From Gammaproteobacteria bacterium (GTDB lineage Bacteria > Pseudomonadota > Gammaproteobacteria > Pseudomonadales > Azotimanducaceae), in assembly GCA_027295305.1 (NCBI GenBank), contig JAPULC010000188.1, positions 1-32,682 of the forward strand: DNA of 32,682 bases, read 5' to 3'. The notes under the pieces were generated by a model. It was not told the DNA's origin, ran no database searches, and saw nothing but the letters and a program-made list of their open reading frames with translations. Positions within the stretch are counted from its first letter, which is position 1; each line of letters opens with the position of its first letter. Made by a program: the position numbers and the translations under genes. Shown here piece by piece: positions 21,071 through 30,296 of this stretch.

Positions 21071-23911
21071 TTACGATCCAAAGAGTGCCTCGTGGATGAC
21101 CTTCTCCTGCTGCTCGAGATGCAACGATATATAGCCCGCTGCCGCCGCCGCGGATCCGTCACGGCCAACATAGTTCAGATAAAGCCGATCGTCGTGATTG
21201 AAGATGACATGGCGCATATGATGCTGACTGCAGTACCACGCGCCCTGGTTCATCGGTTCCTCCTGACACCAGACCACGTCAGCGAGCGCCTTGTAGGGTG
21301 CGATGACCCGCGCGAGCTCGGCCTCCGGGAACGGATAGAGTTGCTCCAGGCGCACGATCACCACGTCCTCGATATTCTCGTCGCGGCGTCGTTCGAGCAG
21401 CTCGTAGTAAAGCTTCCCACTGCAGAGAATCACACGCCGGACTCGCGCTGGATCGTGGTCGTCGATTTCGCCGATCACGGTCTGAAAGCTTCCTTCGGTC
21501 AGCTCCTCCAAAGTGCTGACGGCGCGTTTATGGCGCAGCAAGCTCTTCGGCGTCATGACGACCAAGGGCCTTCGCAAGGGCCGAATGGCCTGTCGACGAA
21601 GCATGTGAAACACCTGTGCCGGCGTCGTTGGCACGCAGACCTGAATGTTGTGCTCGGCAGACATCTGGAGGTATCGCTCCAGGCGCGCAGAGGAATGCTC
21701 CGGGCCTTGGCCTTCGAAACCGTGAGGTAGCAGCAAAGTCAGTCCGCACAACCGTCCCCACTTGTGCTCGCCGCTCGTGATGAACTGATCGATCACCACC
21801 TGTGCGCCATTGGCAAAGTCACCGAATTGCGCTTCCCAGATCACAACGTGCTTCGGCGCGGTCGTGGCATAGCCATACTCGAAGGCGAGCACGGCCTCTT
21901 CGGACAACAGCGAGTCGTAGACCTCGAACGTGGTATCGCCCTGCGCGAGATTCGCCAGCGGTATCAACTGCTCACCGTCCTTCTGGTTGTACATGCATGC
22001 ATGGCGATGCGAGAAGGTGCCGACCCCCGTGTCCTGTCCTGTCAGGCGAATGGGATAGCCTTCCTGCAGCAGCGTCGCGTAGGCCATCGTTTCTGCATAT
22101 CCCCAGTTGATCGGCATGGCGCCGGCAGTCATTTTGTGCCGATCTTCCAGCAGTCGCTGCACCTGCCTGTGCGGTACGAATCCTGCCGGCAACTGTTCCA
22201 GACGTCGCCCGAGTTCCTGTAGTGTCTTGAGGTCGAATCGTGTGTCTGCAGGTGCGTTCCAGTCATGACCGATATACGGCGACCAGTCGACGAAGAGCGC
22301 CGTGTCGGGCTCGTGAACAAGTGACAAGGCGACGTGATGCCCCCCCTCCAACGCGTCGCGATAGATATCGATCAAGCGATCGCTCACCTCTTTCGAGAGG
22401 ATGCCCTCCTCGATGAGGCGCGCAGCATAGAGTGCACGCGTTGTTGGATGGGTTCGAATCGTCGCGTACATCAACGGTTGGGTCTTTGACGGCTCCTCGG
22501 CCTCGTTGTGCCCGCGGCGGCGATAGCACACCAGATCGATGACGACGTCCTTGTGAAACTGCATGCGATAGTCGACGGCCATCTGCGTCACGAACACCAC
22601 CGCTTCGGGATCGTCCCCGTTGACGTGGAAGATCGGCGCTTGAACCATCTTCGCCGCTTCGCTGCAGTACTCCGTGGAGCGGGCATCCTCGGGATTGCTG
22701 GTGGTGAAACCAACCTGATTGTTGATGATGATGTGCACGGTGCCCCCGGTGTGAAATCCGCGCGTCTGCGACATCTGGAAGGTTTCCATGACGACGCCCT
22801 GACCCGCAAACGCCGCATCGCCATGTATGACGATGGGCAGCACCAGCGCCCCGGTGGGGTCCTTGCGCCGATCCTGGCGGGCGCGCACCGAACCTTCGAT
22901 CACAGGCCCGGTAATCTCGAGATGCGACGGATTGAAAGCAAGAGCCACGTGCATCTCGCCGCCGGGCGTCATCACATTCGATGAGAACCCAAGGTGATAT
23001 TTCACATCCCCAGAACCGCCTTGCGCGGGTAACTTGCCTTCGAACTCATCGAAGAGTTCCCGCGGATCCTTACCGAGAATGTTCACGAGCACGTTGAGAC
23101 GCCCTCGATGAGCCATTCCCGTCACGGCCTCCACGATGCCGTGAGACCCGGCGCGTTGAAGCAGCTCGTGCAACATCGGAATCAGACTTTCCGCGCCCTC
23201 CAGACCGAAGCGTTTGGTCCCGGGGTAACGGTTGTGCAGATATTTCTCGAGTCCCTCGGCGGCGGTCAAACGCTCGAGAATGTGATGCTTCGCTTCGAAG
23301 CTCAGCTGTGGACACGCACGCACACTCTCGAGGCGCTGCTGCACCCAGAGTTGCTCCGCGGCGTCGACAATGTGCATGTATTCGGCACCCACGCTGCCGC
23401 AATAGGTCTGCTCGAGCGCATCGACGATCTGGCCGAGGGTCGCCTCGCCTGCGCCATAGAAGAACGAGCCGGTCCGAAACAACGTGTCCCAGTCGGCCAC
23501 CGACAGGTGATGAAAGGCGAGATCCAGAATGGGGGTCGGCGGACGCTCCATCATCCCCAGAGGATCGATAGTCGCTTTCTTGTGACCTCGATGACGATAG
23601 GCACTGATGAGCTCGGTGACACAGACCTGTTTCTTCTCGTGCTCGCTCGCGACCGGTGCGCTCACCGGCGCCGGACGGCTGCGAAGGCGGTTCTTACCGA
23701 GCTGCTCGAAGTGTTGTCGTACGGGGGCGTGGGGAACATCGGCGGCGATGACGCCTTCGACCCGTGGCAGCTTGTCGAAATAGTCACGCCACTCGGGTCC
23801 CACCGAGTTCGGATCCTCGAGAAACGCCTCGTACAACGCCTCGACGTAAGACACGTTTCCCCCGGACAGATGGGACGTGCGTTGCATCTGCTCCATGAAG
23901 CTTTCAGACAT
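21071..23911 (-). CDS. sucA: 2-oxoglutarate dehydrogenase E1
   Basis: 946 aa. NVSYVEALYEAFLEDPNSVGPEWRDYFDKLP, GMAHRGRLNVLVNILGK, DVVIDLVCYRRRGHNEAEEP, LLPHGFEGQGPEHSSARLERYLQ. Confidence 0.97.
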   Translation of the reverse strand: MSESFMEQMQRTSHLSGGNVSYVEALYEAFLEDPNSVGPEWRDYFDKLPRVEGVIAADVPHAPVRQHFEQLGKNRLRSRPAPVSAPVASEHEKKQVCVTELISAYRHRGHKKATIDPLGMMERPPTPILDLAFHHLSVADWDTLFRTGSFFYGAGEATLGQIVDALEQTYCGSVGAEYMHIVDAAEQLWVQQRLESVRACPQLSFEAKHHILERLTAAEGLEKYLHNRYPGTKRFGLEGAESLIPMLHELLQRAGSHGIVEAVTGMAHRGRLNVLVNILGKDPRELFDEFEGKLPAQGGSGDVKYHLGFSSNVMTPGGEMHVALAFNPSHLEITGPVIEGSVRARQDRRKDPTGALVLPIVIHGDAAFAGQGVVMETFQMSQTRGFHTGGTVHIIINNQVGFTTSNPEDARSTEYCSEAAKMVQAPIFHVNGDDPEAVVFVTQMAVDYRMQFHKDVVIDLVCYRRRGHNEAEEPSKTQPLMYATIRTHPTTRALYAARLIEEGILSKEVSDRLIDIYRDALEGGHHVALSLVHEPDTALFVDWSPYIGHDWNAPADTRFDLKTLQELGRRLEQLPAGFVPHRQVQRLLEDRHKMTAGAMPINWGYAETMAYATLLQEGYPIRLTGQDTGVGTFSHRHACMYNQKDGEQLIPLANLAQGDTTFEVYDSLLSEEAVLAFEYGYATTAPKHVVIWEAQFGDFANGAQVVIDQFITSGEHKWGRLCGLTLLLPHGFEGQGPEHSSARLERYLQMSAEHNIQVCVPTTPAQVFHMLRRQAIRPLRRPLVVMTPKSLLRHKRAVSTLEELTEGSFQTVIGEIDDHDPARVRRVILCSGKLYYELLERRRDENIEDVVIVRLEQLYPFPEAELARVIAPYKALADVVWCQEEPMNQGAWYCSQHHMRHVIFNHDDRLYLNYVGRDGSAAAAAGYISLHLEQQEKVIHEALFGS

Positions 23912-24072
23912 GCTATCGACCTCTAAACGGCGGCGCTCAGATCACGGGCGGGTGCAAAAGAGTGACCTCACCGAGGGTCCCGGGTTCATTCTGGGAACCT
24001 CAGTATTTTAGCAGCATGGCGTGCGGAGAGTTGGCGTACGACGGCGCGTCGGAGGGGTCGCCGGGAGACCCT

Positions 24073-24777
24073 TCAGGTGCCTCGCTGCAGCAGCATCGTG
24101 CGGATCTCACCGATGGCTTGGGTCGGGTTCAGTTTTTTCGGGCACACGCTCACGCAATTCATGATTCCGCGACAGCGAAACACGCTGAAGGGATCTTCGA
24201 GGGCTGCCAATCGCTCGTCGGTGGCGGTGTCACGGCTGTCGGCAAGAAAACGGTACGCCTGAAGGAGTCCGGCGGGACCGACGAACTTATCGGGATTCCA
24301 CCAATACGAGGGACAGGCGGTGGAACAGCATGCGCAGAGAATGCACTCGTAGAGTCCATCCAGACGTGCTCGCTCTTCCGGGGATTGAAGCCGCTCCTGG
24401 GCAGGCGGGGCTTCATCGTTGATGAGATAGGGCTTCACTTTTTCGTATTGCTTGAAGAACTGGCCCATGTCCACCACGAGATCGCGGATCACCGGCATGC
24501 CGGGCAGCGGTCGGATCACGAGTTTGCCGCGCCTCGCCACATCCGACACGGGCGTAATGCAGGCGAGGCCGTTCATTCCGTTCATGTTCACGCCATCGGA
24601 TCCACACACGCCCTCGCGACACGAGCGGCGAAAGGTGAGCGTCGGATCCTGCGCCTTCGCAAGCTCCAGCAGGTCGAGCACCATGAGGTCCCTGCCCTCC
24701 GGGACCTCGACCTCGACGTCCTGCATGGATGGCGTCTCATCGACCTCTGGGTTGTATCGGTAAACGCTGAATTTCAT
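24073..24777 (-). CDS. sdhB: Succinate dehydrogenase iron-sulfur subunit
   Basis: SCREGVCGSDGVNMNG, CILCACCSTACPSYWWNPDKFVGPAGLLQAYRF, CVSVCPKKLNP. Confidence 0.97.
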   Translation of the reverse strand: MKFSVYRYNPEVDETPSMQDVEVEVPEGRDLMVLDLLELAKAQDPTLTFRRSCREGVCGSDGVNMNGMNGLACITPVSDVARRGKLVIRPLPGMPVIRDLVVDMGQFFKQYEKVKPYLINDEAPPAQERLQSPEERARLDGLYECILCACCSTACPSYWWNPDKFVGPAGLLQAYRFLADSRDTATDERLAALEDPFSVFRCRGIMNCVSVCPKKLNPTQAIGEIRTMLLQRGT

Positions 24778-24790
24778 TTCTCGTTATGCC

Positions 24791-26563
24791 TCAATATTTG
24801 CGTTCGGTTGGCTGAAACGGCGCAACGATCTGCGGAGAAAAGTTCACGCTGCGCTTACCCACGCGCTTATCGGTGGGCATGTACAGCGAATGGCATAGCC
24901 AGTTGTCGTCGTCGCGATCCTGGTAGTCGACGCGGGCGTGTGCGCCTCGGCTCTCGCGGCGTTCCTCTGCGACGATTGCGGTGGCCTCCGCGACCTCCAA
25001 CAGATTGTCGAGCTCGAGGGCCTCCATCCGCGCGGTGTTGAAGGCTCGGCTCTTGTCCACGAGATGCGCGTTCGCAATGCGCTCACGGAGCGATGCCAGA
25101 CGCTTGATTCCGGCGCGCATCTGCTCTTCGGTGCGAAACACCCCGAAATCAGTCTGCATGGTCTGCTGGAGCTCGCTGCGCAGCGCCGCCACGCCCTCGC
25201 CCCCCGAGGAGTCGTCCCAGCGTCTGAGCCGCTGCGATGCCTTCTCCACATCGGCGTCCGATGCATCTCGATAGGCAACCCCCTGCCTGATGACTTCCTC
25301 GATGTGAATTCCCGCCGCGCGCCCGAACACCACGAGATCCAGAAGCGAGTTACCCCCCAGGCGATTCGCGCCGTGAACGGAGACGCAGGCCGCCTCCCCC
25401 ACGGCATAGAGCCCCTCGCACTCGATGTCCTCTCCTGCCGGGTTCGGATTCAACGCCTGACCGTGCACGTTCGTGGGAATGCCCCCCATCATGTAATGAC
25501 ACGTGGGCTCGACTGGAATGGGTTCGTGCACCGGATCCACCCCCGCGAAGGTGCGTGAAAGCTCGAGAATGCCGGGCAGCCTTTTGTTCAGAACATCCTC
25601 CCCGAGGTGGTCGAGCTTCAAGAGCAGATAATCCGCGTTCGGACCACAACCGCGTCCGTCGGCGATCTCGAGCACCATGGAGCGCGATACCACGTCGCGT
25701 CCCGCCAGATCCTTGGCCGTCGGGGCATAGCGCTCCATGAAGCGTTCGCCGTCCTTGTTGATGAGATAGCCACCCTCTCCACGGCTACCCTCGGTGATGA
25801 GCACGCCGACCCCTGCAATTCCCGTGGGGTGAAACTGCCACATTTCCATATCCTGCATCGGGAAGCCGGCACGCAGCGCCATACCGACACCGTCGCCGGT
25901 GTTGATCAGCGCATTCGTGGTCGACGCGTAGATGCGCCCGCCACCCCCCGTGGCCAGCACCGTGGCGTTGCACTTGACATGCACCACCTCGCCCGTTTCC
26001 ACCTCAATCGCAATGACGCCCACCACCACACCGTCCTGGTTCGTCACCAGGTCCACGGCAAACCATTCCGAGAGAAACACCGCCTCGGCACGCAGGTTTG
26101 CCTGGTAGAGTGTGTGCAGCAGCGCGTGACCGGTGCGATCTGCGGCGGCGCACGTTCGCGCCGCCTGACCGCCCTTCCCAAAATTCTTCGACTGCCCTCC
26201 AAAAGGTCGCTGATAGATGCGTCCACTTTCGGTGCGTGAGAAGGGAAGCCCCATGTGCTCGAGCTCGTACACCGCTTCCGGACCCACGCTGCACATGTAT
26301 TCGATGGCGTCCTGGTCCCCGATGTAATCGGACCCCTTCACCGTGTCGTACATGTGCCAGCGCCAATCGTCGTCCGGATCCGCGCTGCCGATCGCGCACG
26401 TGATCCCTCCCTGCGCGGAGACCGTGTGGGAGCGCGTGGGAAATACTTTGGAGATCACAGCGGTATTGACGCCGGACTGGGCAAGCTGCAACGACGCCCG
26501 GAGGCCTGAACCGCCCCCGCCTATGATGACGGCGTCGAACGTCAGAGTTCTGATGGCGGGCAT
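24791..26563 (-). CDS. sdhA: Succinate dehydrogenase flavoprotein subunit
   Basis: [78 protein letters not shown]. Start placed at MPAIRTL. Confidence 0.96.
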   Translation of the reverse strand: MPAIRTLTFDAVIIGGGGSGLRASLQLAQSGVNTAVISKVFPTRSHTVSAQGGITCAIGSADPDDDWRWHMYDTVKGSDYIGDQDAIEYMCSVGPEAVYELEHMGLPFSRTESGRIYQRPFGGQSKNFGKGGQAARTCAAADRTGHALLHTLYQANLRAEAVFLSEWFAVDLVTNQDGVVVGVIAIEVETGEVVHVKCNATVLATGGGGRIYASTTNALINTGDGVGMALRAGFPMQDMEMWQFHPTGIAGVGVLITEGSRGEGGYLINKDGERFMERYAPTAKDLAGRDVVSRSMVLEIADGRGCGPNADYLLLKLDHLGEDVLNKRLPGILELSRTFAGVDPVHEPIPVEPTCHYMMGGIPTNVHGQALNPNPAGEDIECEGLYAVGEAACVSVHGANRLGGNSLLDLVVFGRAAGIHIEEVIRQGVAYRDASDADVEKASQRLRRWDDSSGGEGVAALRSELQQTMQTDFGVFRTEEQMRAGIKRLASLRERIANAHLVDKSRAFNTARMEALELDNLLEVAEATAIVAEERRESRGAHARVDYQDRDDDNWLCHSLYMPTDKRVGKRSVNFSPQIVAPFQPTERKY

Positions 26564-26931
26564 CACACTCCCCAAAGGATCTGAAGACCCCAGAGCACGT
26601 AGACGAACAGCGTGATGATGCAGGCGCTCTGGTATATGAAACGAAAGGACGTGGCACGGCCGCCGAAATAGTGAGGCCGAATGTAGTCGGTACCCACCGT
26701 CCACAGGCCGATCCAGCCGTGGGCAGCAATGGACAGAAGCGCAAGGGTACTGAACATCTGCATCACGCCGTGGCCGAAATAGCCGACGAGATCGGCGCGG
26801 GTAAGATCGGGATTGGCCAACAGGAAACCGCCCACGCACAGCGTGTAGAGCGCCAGCACCACTGCGGTAATGCGCTGGATGACCCAGTCCCAGAGCCCGC
26901 TGCGGCTGAGGCTGGTAATATTCGTTACCAA
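26563..26931 (-). CDS. sdhD: Succinate dehydrogenase membrane anchor subunit
   Basis: 122 aa, three TM segments, [16 protein letters not shown], position between sdhC and sdhA. Confidence 0.9.
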   Translation of the reverse strand: MVTNITSLSRSGLWDWVIQRITAVVLALYTLCVGGFLLANPDLTRADLVGYFGHGVMQMFSTLALLSIAAHGWIGLWTVGTDYIRPHYFGGRATSFRFIYQSACIITLFVYVLWGLQILWGV

Positions 26932-27302
26932 AGCCAGGCTCCCGCGAGCACGATCAGCACACCCGATGTGGCCATGGTCAATTGGCTCCCGATGCGCCCG
27001 CCCCGGAGGCTATCGCCGATGTGAAAGTCCATGAGCATGTGTCGGACGCCTGCCACCAGATGGTAGATGAGCGCTGCAAGCACGACCCACACCGCCGACT
27101 TGACTACAGGGGTCGCAATGAGGGATGCCGCCTCGTCGAAGCCTGCATCCGACTCAAGCGCCATCGCGAGGAGGTTGAGGAACAAAGCCATGCCGAAAAA
27201 GAGCGCCACACCGGAAATGCGGTGCATGATCGATACAATCGCCGGCAACGGGAAGTGGAACTGAAATAGGTTCAGATAGACCGGTCTTGCGGGCTTATTC
27301 AT
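26925..27302 (-). CDS. sdhC: Succinate dehydrogenase cytochrome b556 subunit
   Basis: [53 protein letters not shown]. Confidence 0.95.
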   Translation of the reverse strand: MNKPARPVYLNLFQFHFPLPAIVSIMHRISGVALFFGMALFLNLLAMALESDAGFDEAASLIATPVVKSAVWVVLAALIYHLVAGVRHMLMDFHIGDSLRGGRIGSQLTMATSGVLIVLAGAWLW

Positions 27303-27422
27303 ATGGTATCGAGTGTCCTGTCCCGCAAGGGACGGCACACTGGCAACTCGCGGCGGCGGAATGATAGAGCAACACCCCGGCATAATACACCAGCGACGAG
27401 GGCATCCATGGCGATTCACCGA

Positions 27423-27451
27423 TTGACAAGCGGACCAGCCAATTCTTAGAT
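27423..27451 (+). promoter_or_regulatory. Candidate sigma70 promoter for gltA
   Basis: TTGACA-N17-TTAGAT about 50 bp upstream of gltA. A GAGGAG ribosome-binding site precedes the ATG. Confidence 0.5.
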
Positions 27452-27499
27452 TGGCGTGCCCGCCGATCCATTCGCGCCCCAGCAATCGAGGAGCAATCA

Positions 27500-28786
27500 A
27501 TGGCTGACAAGAAGGCCACACTCAGCGTGCACGGCGCAAACGAGCCGCTCGAGCTACCCATTCTCTCGGGAAGCGAAGGTTCCGACGTCATCGACATCAA
27601 CAGCTTGGCCCAGCACGGCCTCTTCACCTATGACCCTGGGTTCGTCTCCACCGCTGCATGCATGTCGGCCATCACCTATATCGATGGGGACAAGGGGGTA
27701 CTGCTTCACCGTGGCTATCCCATCGAACAGCTTGCAGAGCATTCAGACTATCTCGAGCTCTGCTACCTGCTGCTGAACGGCGAATTACCGAAGCGGGCGG
27801 AGAGAGAGGCGTTCGTGGAGGTGATCAAGAACCACACCATGGTGCACGATCAGCTGCGCAATCTGTTCTCGGGATTTCGCCGCGACGCACATCCGATGGC
27901 CATCATGTGTGGCGTCGTGGGAGCACTGTCCGCGTTCTATCACGACTCGCTCGACATCGACGACGCCGAGCATCGCACCATCACTGCGCATCGACTGATC
28001 GCCAAGATGCCGACCCTCGCAGCGATGAGCTACAAATATTCCATCGGTCAACCCTTCGTATATCCCCGCAATGATCTCGATTACGCCGCTAACTTCCTGC
28101 ACATGATGTTCGCGACGCCCTGCGAGGAATACGAAGTGAATCCCGTGCTCGCGAAAGCCATGGACCGCATCTTCCTGCTGCACGCGGACCATGAGCAGAA
28201 CGCGTCCACGTCCACGGTGAGACTCGCGGGCTCCACCGGTGCCAATCCGTTCGCGTGCATTGCCGCGGGCATCGCCGCGCTCTGGGGGCCGGCGCATGGA
28301 GGTGCCAATGAAGCGGTGCTCGACATGCTCGGGGACATCGGCGACGAGAAGAACATCGACAAGTTCATCGCCCGCGCGAAGGATCCGAACGATACCTTCA
28401 GGCTCATGGGATTCGGCCACCGGGTGTACAAGAACTACGACCCCCGTGCGAAGGTGATGCAGGAGACCTGCCGAGAGGTGCTCGACGAGCTCGGCATCGA
28501 GGATCCGATGCTGCGCATTGCCCAGCGTCTGGAGAAGATCGCCCTCGAGGACGAATACTTCATAGAACGAAGGCTCTATCCGAACGTCGACTTCTACACC
28601 GGGATCATTCTGAAGGCGATGGGCATCCCCTCCACCATGTTCACCGTGATCTTCGCCACCGGCAGGACCCCGGGCTGGATCACGCAGTGGATCGAGATGA
28701 TCGCGGGGGGATACAGAATCGGTCGGCCGCGCCAACTCTACACCGGGGTCAGCCGCAGAGACTACGTGCCGCTGGCGAAGCGCTGA
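27500..28786 (+). CDS. gltA: Citrate synthase (type II)
   Basis: 428 aa. [99 protein letters not shown]. Confidence 0.97.
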   Translation: MADKKATLSVHGANEPLELPILSGSEGSDVIDINSLAQHGLFTYDPGFVSTAACMSAITYIDGDKGVLLHRGYPIEQLAEHSDYLELCYLLLNGELPKRAEREAFVEVIKNHTMVHDQLRNLFSGFRRDAHPMAIMCGVVGALSAFYHDSLDIDDAEHRTITAHRLIAKMPTLAAMSYKYSIGQPFVYPRNDLDYAANFLHMMFATPCEEYEVNPVLAKAMDRIFLLHADHEQNASTSTVRLAGSTGANPFACIAAGIAALWGPAHGGANEAVLDMLGDIGDEKNIDKFIARAKDPNDTFRLMGFGHRVYKNYDPRAKVMQETCREVLDELGIEDPMLRIAQRLEKIALEDEYFIERRLYPNVDFYTGIILKAMGIPSTMFTVIFATGRTPGWITQWIEMIAGGYRIGRPRQLYTGVSRRDYVPLAKR

Positions 28787-28824
28787 CGTATCCCACGACG
28801 CGACAACACGCACGAAGCGGTCGC

Positions 28825-28948
28825 TGGAGTTTCTTCTCGCTACCGCCTGGCAGACGTCCTGTCTACCAGGCTGGCGAGCGGCGCCGCCTCATACGTCGCT
28901 CTTTAGGTAAGGAGCCGCGACGCCTCCACCCCGCCAAAAGAAACTCCA
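28825..28948. repeat. Nested inverted-repeat element downstream of gltA
   Basis: Outer perfect 11-bp arms TGGAGTTTCTT (28825-28835) / AAGAAACTCCA (28938-28948). Inner hairpin CTCGC..GCCTGG.AGAC-GTCCT-GTCT.CCAGGC..GCGAG. Also the GCGGCGCCGC palindrome at 28878-28887. Confidence 0.65.
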
Positions 28949-29011
28949 ACACCCGCTTCTGGGCACCGGCTCTCACTACGAAACGGTGACGGGAATCTGC
29001 CGTCTACGGTT

Positions 29012-29180
29012 CTTCAGTTCCACGTAGTGGTTTGGGGGAGTGGATGCAGGAGGTTCCTCGAGCGGCGTTTGAGGCGTCACGACACAGGGATGTAATGAGT
29101 GGCGCCGATACGCAGCGAGGAGGACAGGGACGTCCGACGAGCGGTAGCACGAGGGACCTCCTGCATCCGCTCCGTGCGAT
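29012..29180 (+). repeat. Structured intergenic repeat, family 1 copy 2
   Basis: Stem arms GGAGTGGATGCAGGAGGTTCCTCG (29037-29060) / CGAGGGACCTCCTGCATCCGCTCC (29150-29173). Internal hairpin GGCGTCAC/GTGGCGCC. Homologous to 90-268 (-). Confidence 0.8.
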
Positions 29181-29255
29181 GCTCTCGGTTCTTCGGTTCC
29201 ACGTTGAGTTGAAGGTTCTAAAGCCCGTCAGGATGTCGTGGGACCCCACTCATTC

Positions 29256-30131
29256 CTATCTGGGTGGATCGAGGCGTCTGATCAGGCTGGAGGTATCCCA
29301 TCGCCCGCCTCCCATTTCCTGCACATCGGCGTAGAACTGGTCCACCAGGGCCGTGAGAGGCAACCGTGCACCGTTACGCCGTGCCTCAGCCAGCGTGATG
29401 GCAAGATCTTTACGCATCCAGTTCACCGCGAAGCCGAATTCGAACTGGTCCTCGAGCATCGTCTGTGAACGATTGTCCATCTGCCACGACTGCGCCGCCC
29501 CTCCGGAGATCACATCGACCACCGCGGCTCCGTCCAGACCCGCAAGGCGCGCGAAGTGCAGCGCTTCCGACAGACCCTGCAGCACGCCGGCGATGCAGAT
29601 CTGGTTGGCCATCTTGGTGAGCTGCCCGGCACCCACGGGGCCCAGCAGCTTCGCGCTCTTCGCATAGCAGTCGAGCACTGGCGTCGCGCGTGCGAAGATT
29701 TCCTCGTCGCCTCCGACCATGATGGTGAGCTGCCCGTTTTCAGCGCCTGCCTGGCCCCCGGAGACCGGAGCATCCAGAAAGTGAAACCCTCGTTGCGTTG
29801 CGGCCGCGGCGAGCTCGCGCGCGACGTTGGCCGAAGCCGTGGTGTGATCGATGAAGATCGCATTGTCCCCCATGCCTTCGAACGCGCCCTGTGCGCCAAG
29901 GGTGACTTCGCGAACGTCATCGTCGTTGCCCACGCAACACAACACCACGTCCGCACCGGCTGCTGCAGCAGCGGGCGTGTCCTGCAAATGACCCGCGTGT
30001 TCCTCGCACCACCTCTCGGCTCTCGAGGTGGTCCGGTTGTATACCGTGACATCGAATCCTGCGGCGGCAAGATGCCCCGCCATGGGATACCCCATCACCC
30101 CCAGACCGATGAACGCCACGTTGCCGACCAT
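29256..30131 (-). CDS. NAD(P)-dependent 3-hydroxyisobutyrate dehydrogenase-family oxidoreductase
   Basis: 291 aa. VAFIGLGVMGYPMAGHLAAAGFDVTVYNRT, FLDAPVSGGQAGAENGQLTIMVGG, GPVGAGQLTKMANQICIAG. Substrate not determinable from sequence. Confidence 0.9.
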   Translation of the reverse strand: MVGNVAFIGLGVMGYPMAGHLAAAGFDVTVYNRTTSRAERWCEEHAGHLQDTPAAAAAGADVVLCCVGNDDDVREVTLGAQGAFEGMGDNAIFIDHTTASANVARELAAAATQRGFHFLDAPVSGGQAGAENGQLTIMVGGDEEIFARATPVLDCYAKSAKLLGPVGAGQLTKMANQICIAGVLQGLSEALHFARLAGLDGAAVVDVISGGAAQSWQMDNRSQTMLEDQFEFGFAVNWMRKDLAITLAEARRNGARLPLTALVDQFYADVQEMGGGRWDTSSLIRRLDPPR

Positions 30132-30192
30132 GCCCTACCCCACTCGCGACCAACATCCGCAAACGGTAACAGGAGCTAACTGGTGTATGTCC

Positions 30193-30218
30193 AGAAATTC
30201 ACGTCCCTGTGAATTTCT
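30193..30218. repeat. Stem-loop related to the family-2 terminal hairpin
   Basis: AGAAATTCAC-GTCCCT-GTGAATTTCT, perfect 10-bp arms. The stem start GAAATTC and GTCC(C)T loop match copies A and A-prime. Confidence 0.65.
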
Positions 30219-30230
30219 TCTGACGACCAC

Positions 30231-30264
30231 AAAAGAAACGCCCGGCGGCAGAGCCGACCGGGCG
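30231..30264 (-). terminator. Intrinsic terminator downstream of the rpoS/sigma-4-like ORF
   Basis: On the minus strand CGCCCGG-T-CGGC-TCT-GCCG-CCGGGCG followed by TTTCTTTT. Confidence 0.8.
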
Positions 30265-30296
30265 CGGGGGGAGAGATCTGTCAGAGCCGCTGGTTA

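Noticed and set aside
26564-26839. N-terminal extension of the sdhA ORF (682 aa)
   Set aside because: Overlaps sdhD in another frame. [17 protein letters not shown] is the natural start.
27785-28813. 342-aa minus-strand ORF opposite gltA
   Set aside because: GltA motifs are clear on the + strand. The antisense product is low-complexity H/R/E-rich with no recognisable domain.
29032-29334. Small ORFs inside and around family-1 copy 2
   Set aside because: The region is explained by a palindromic structured element. Frames are not conserved in copy 1.
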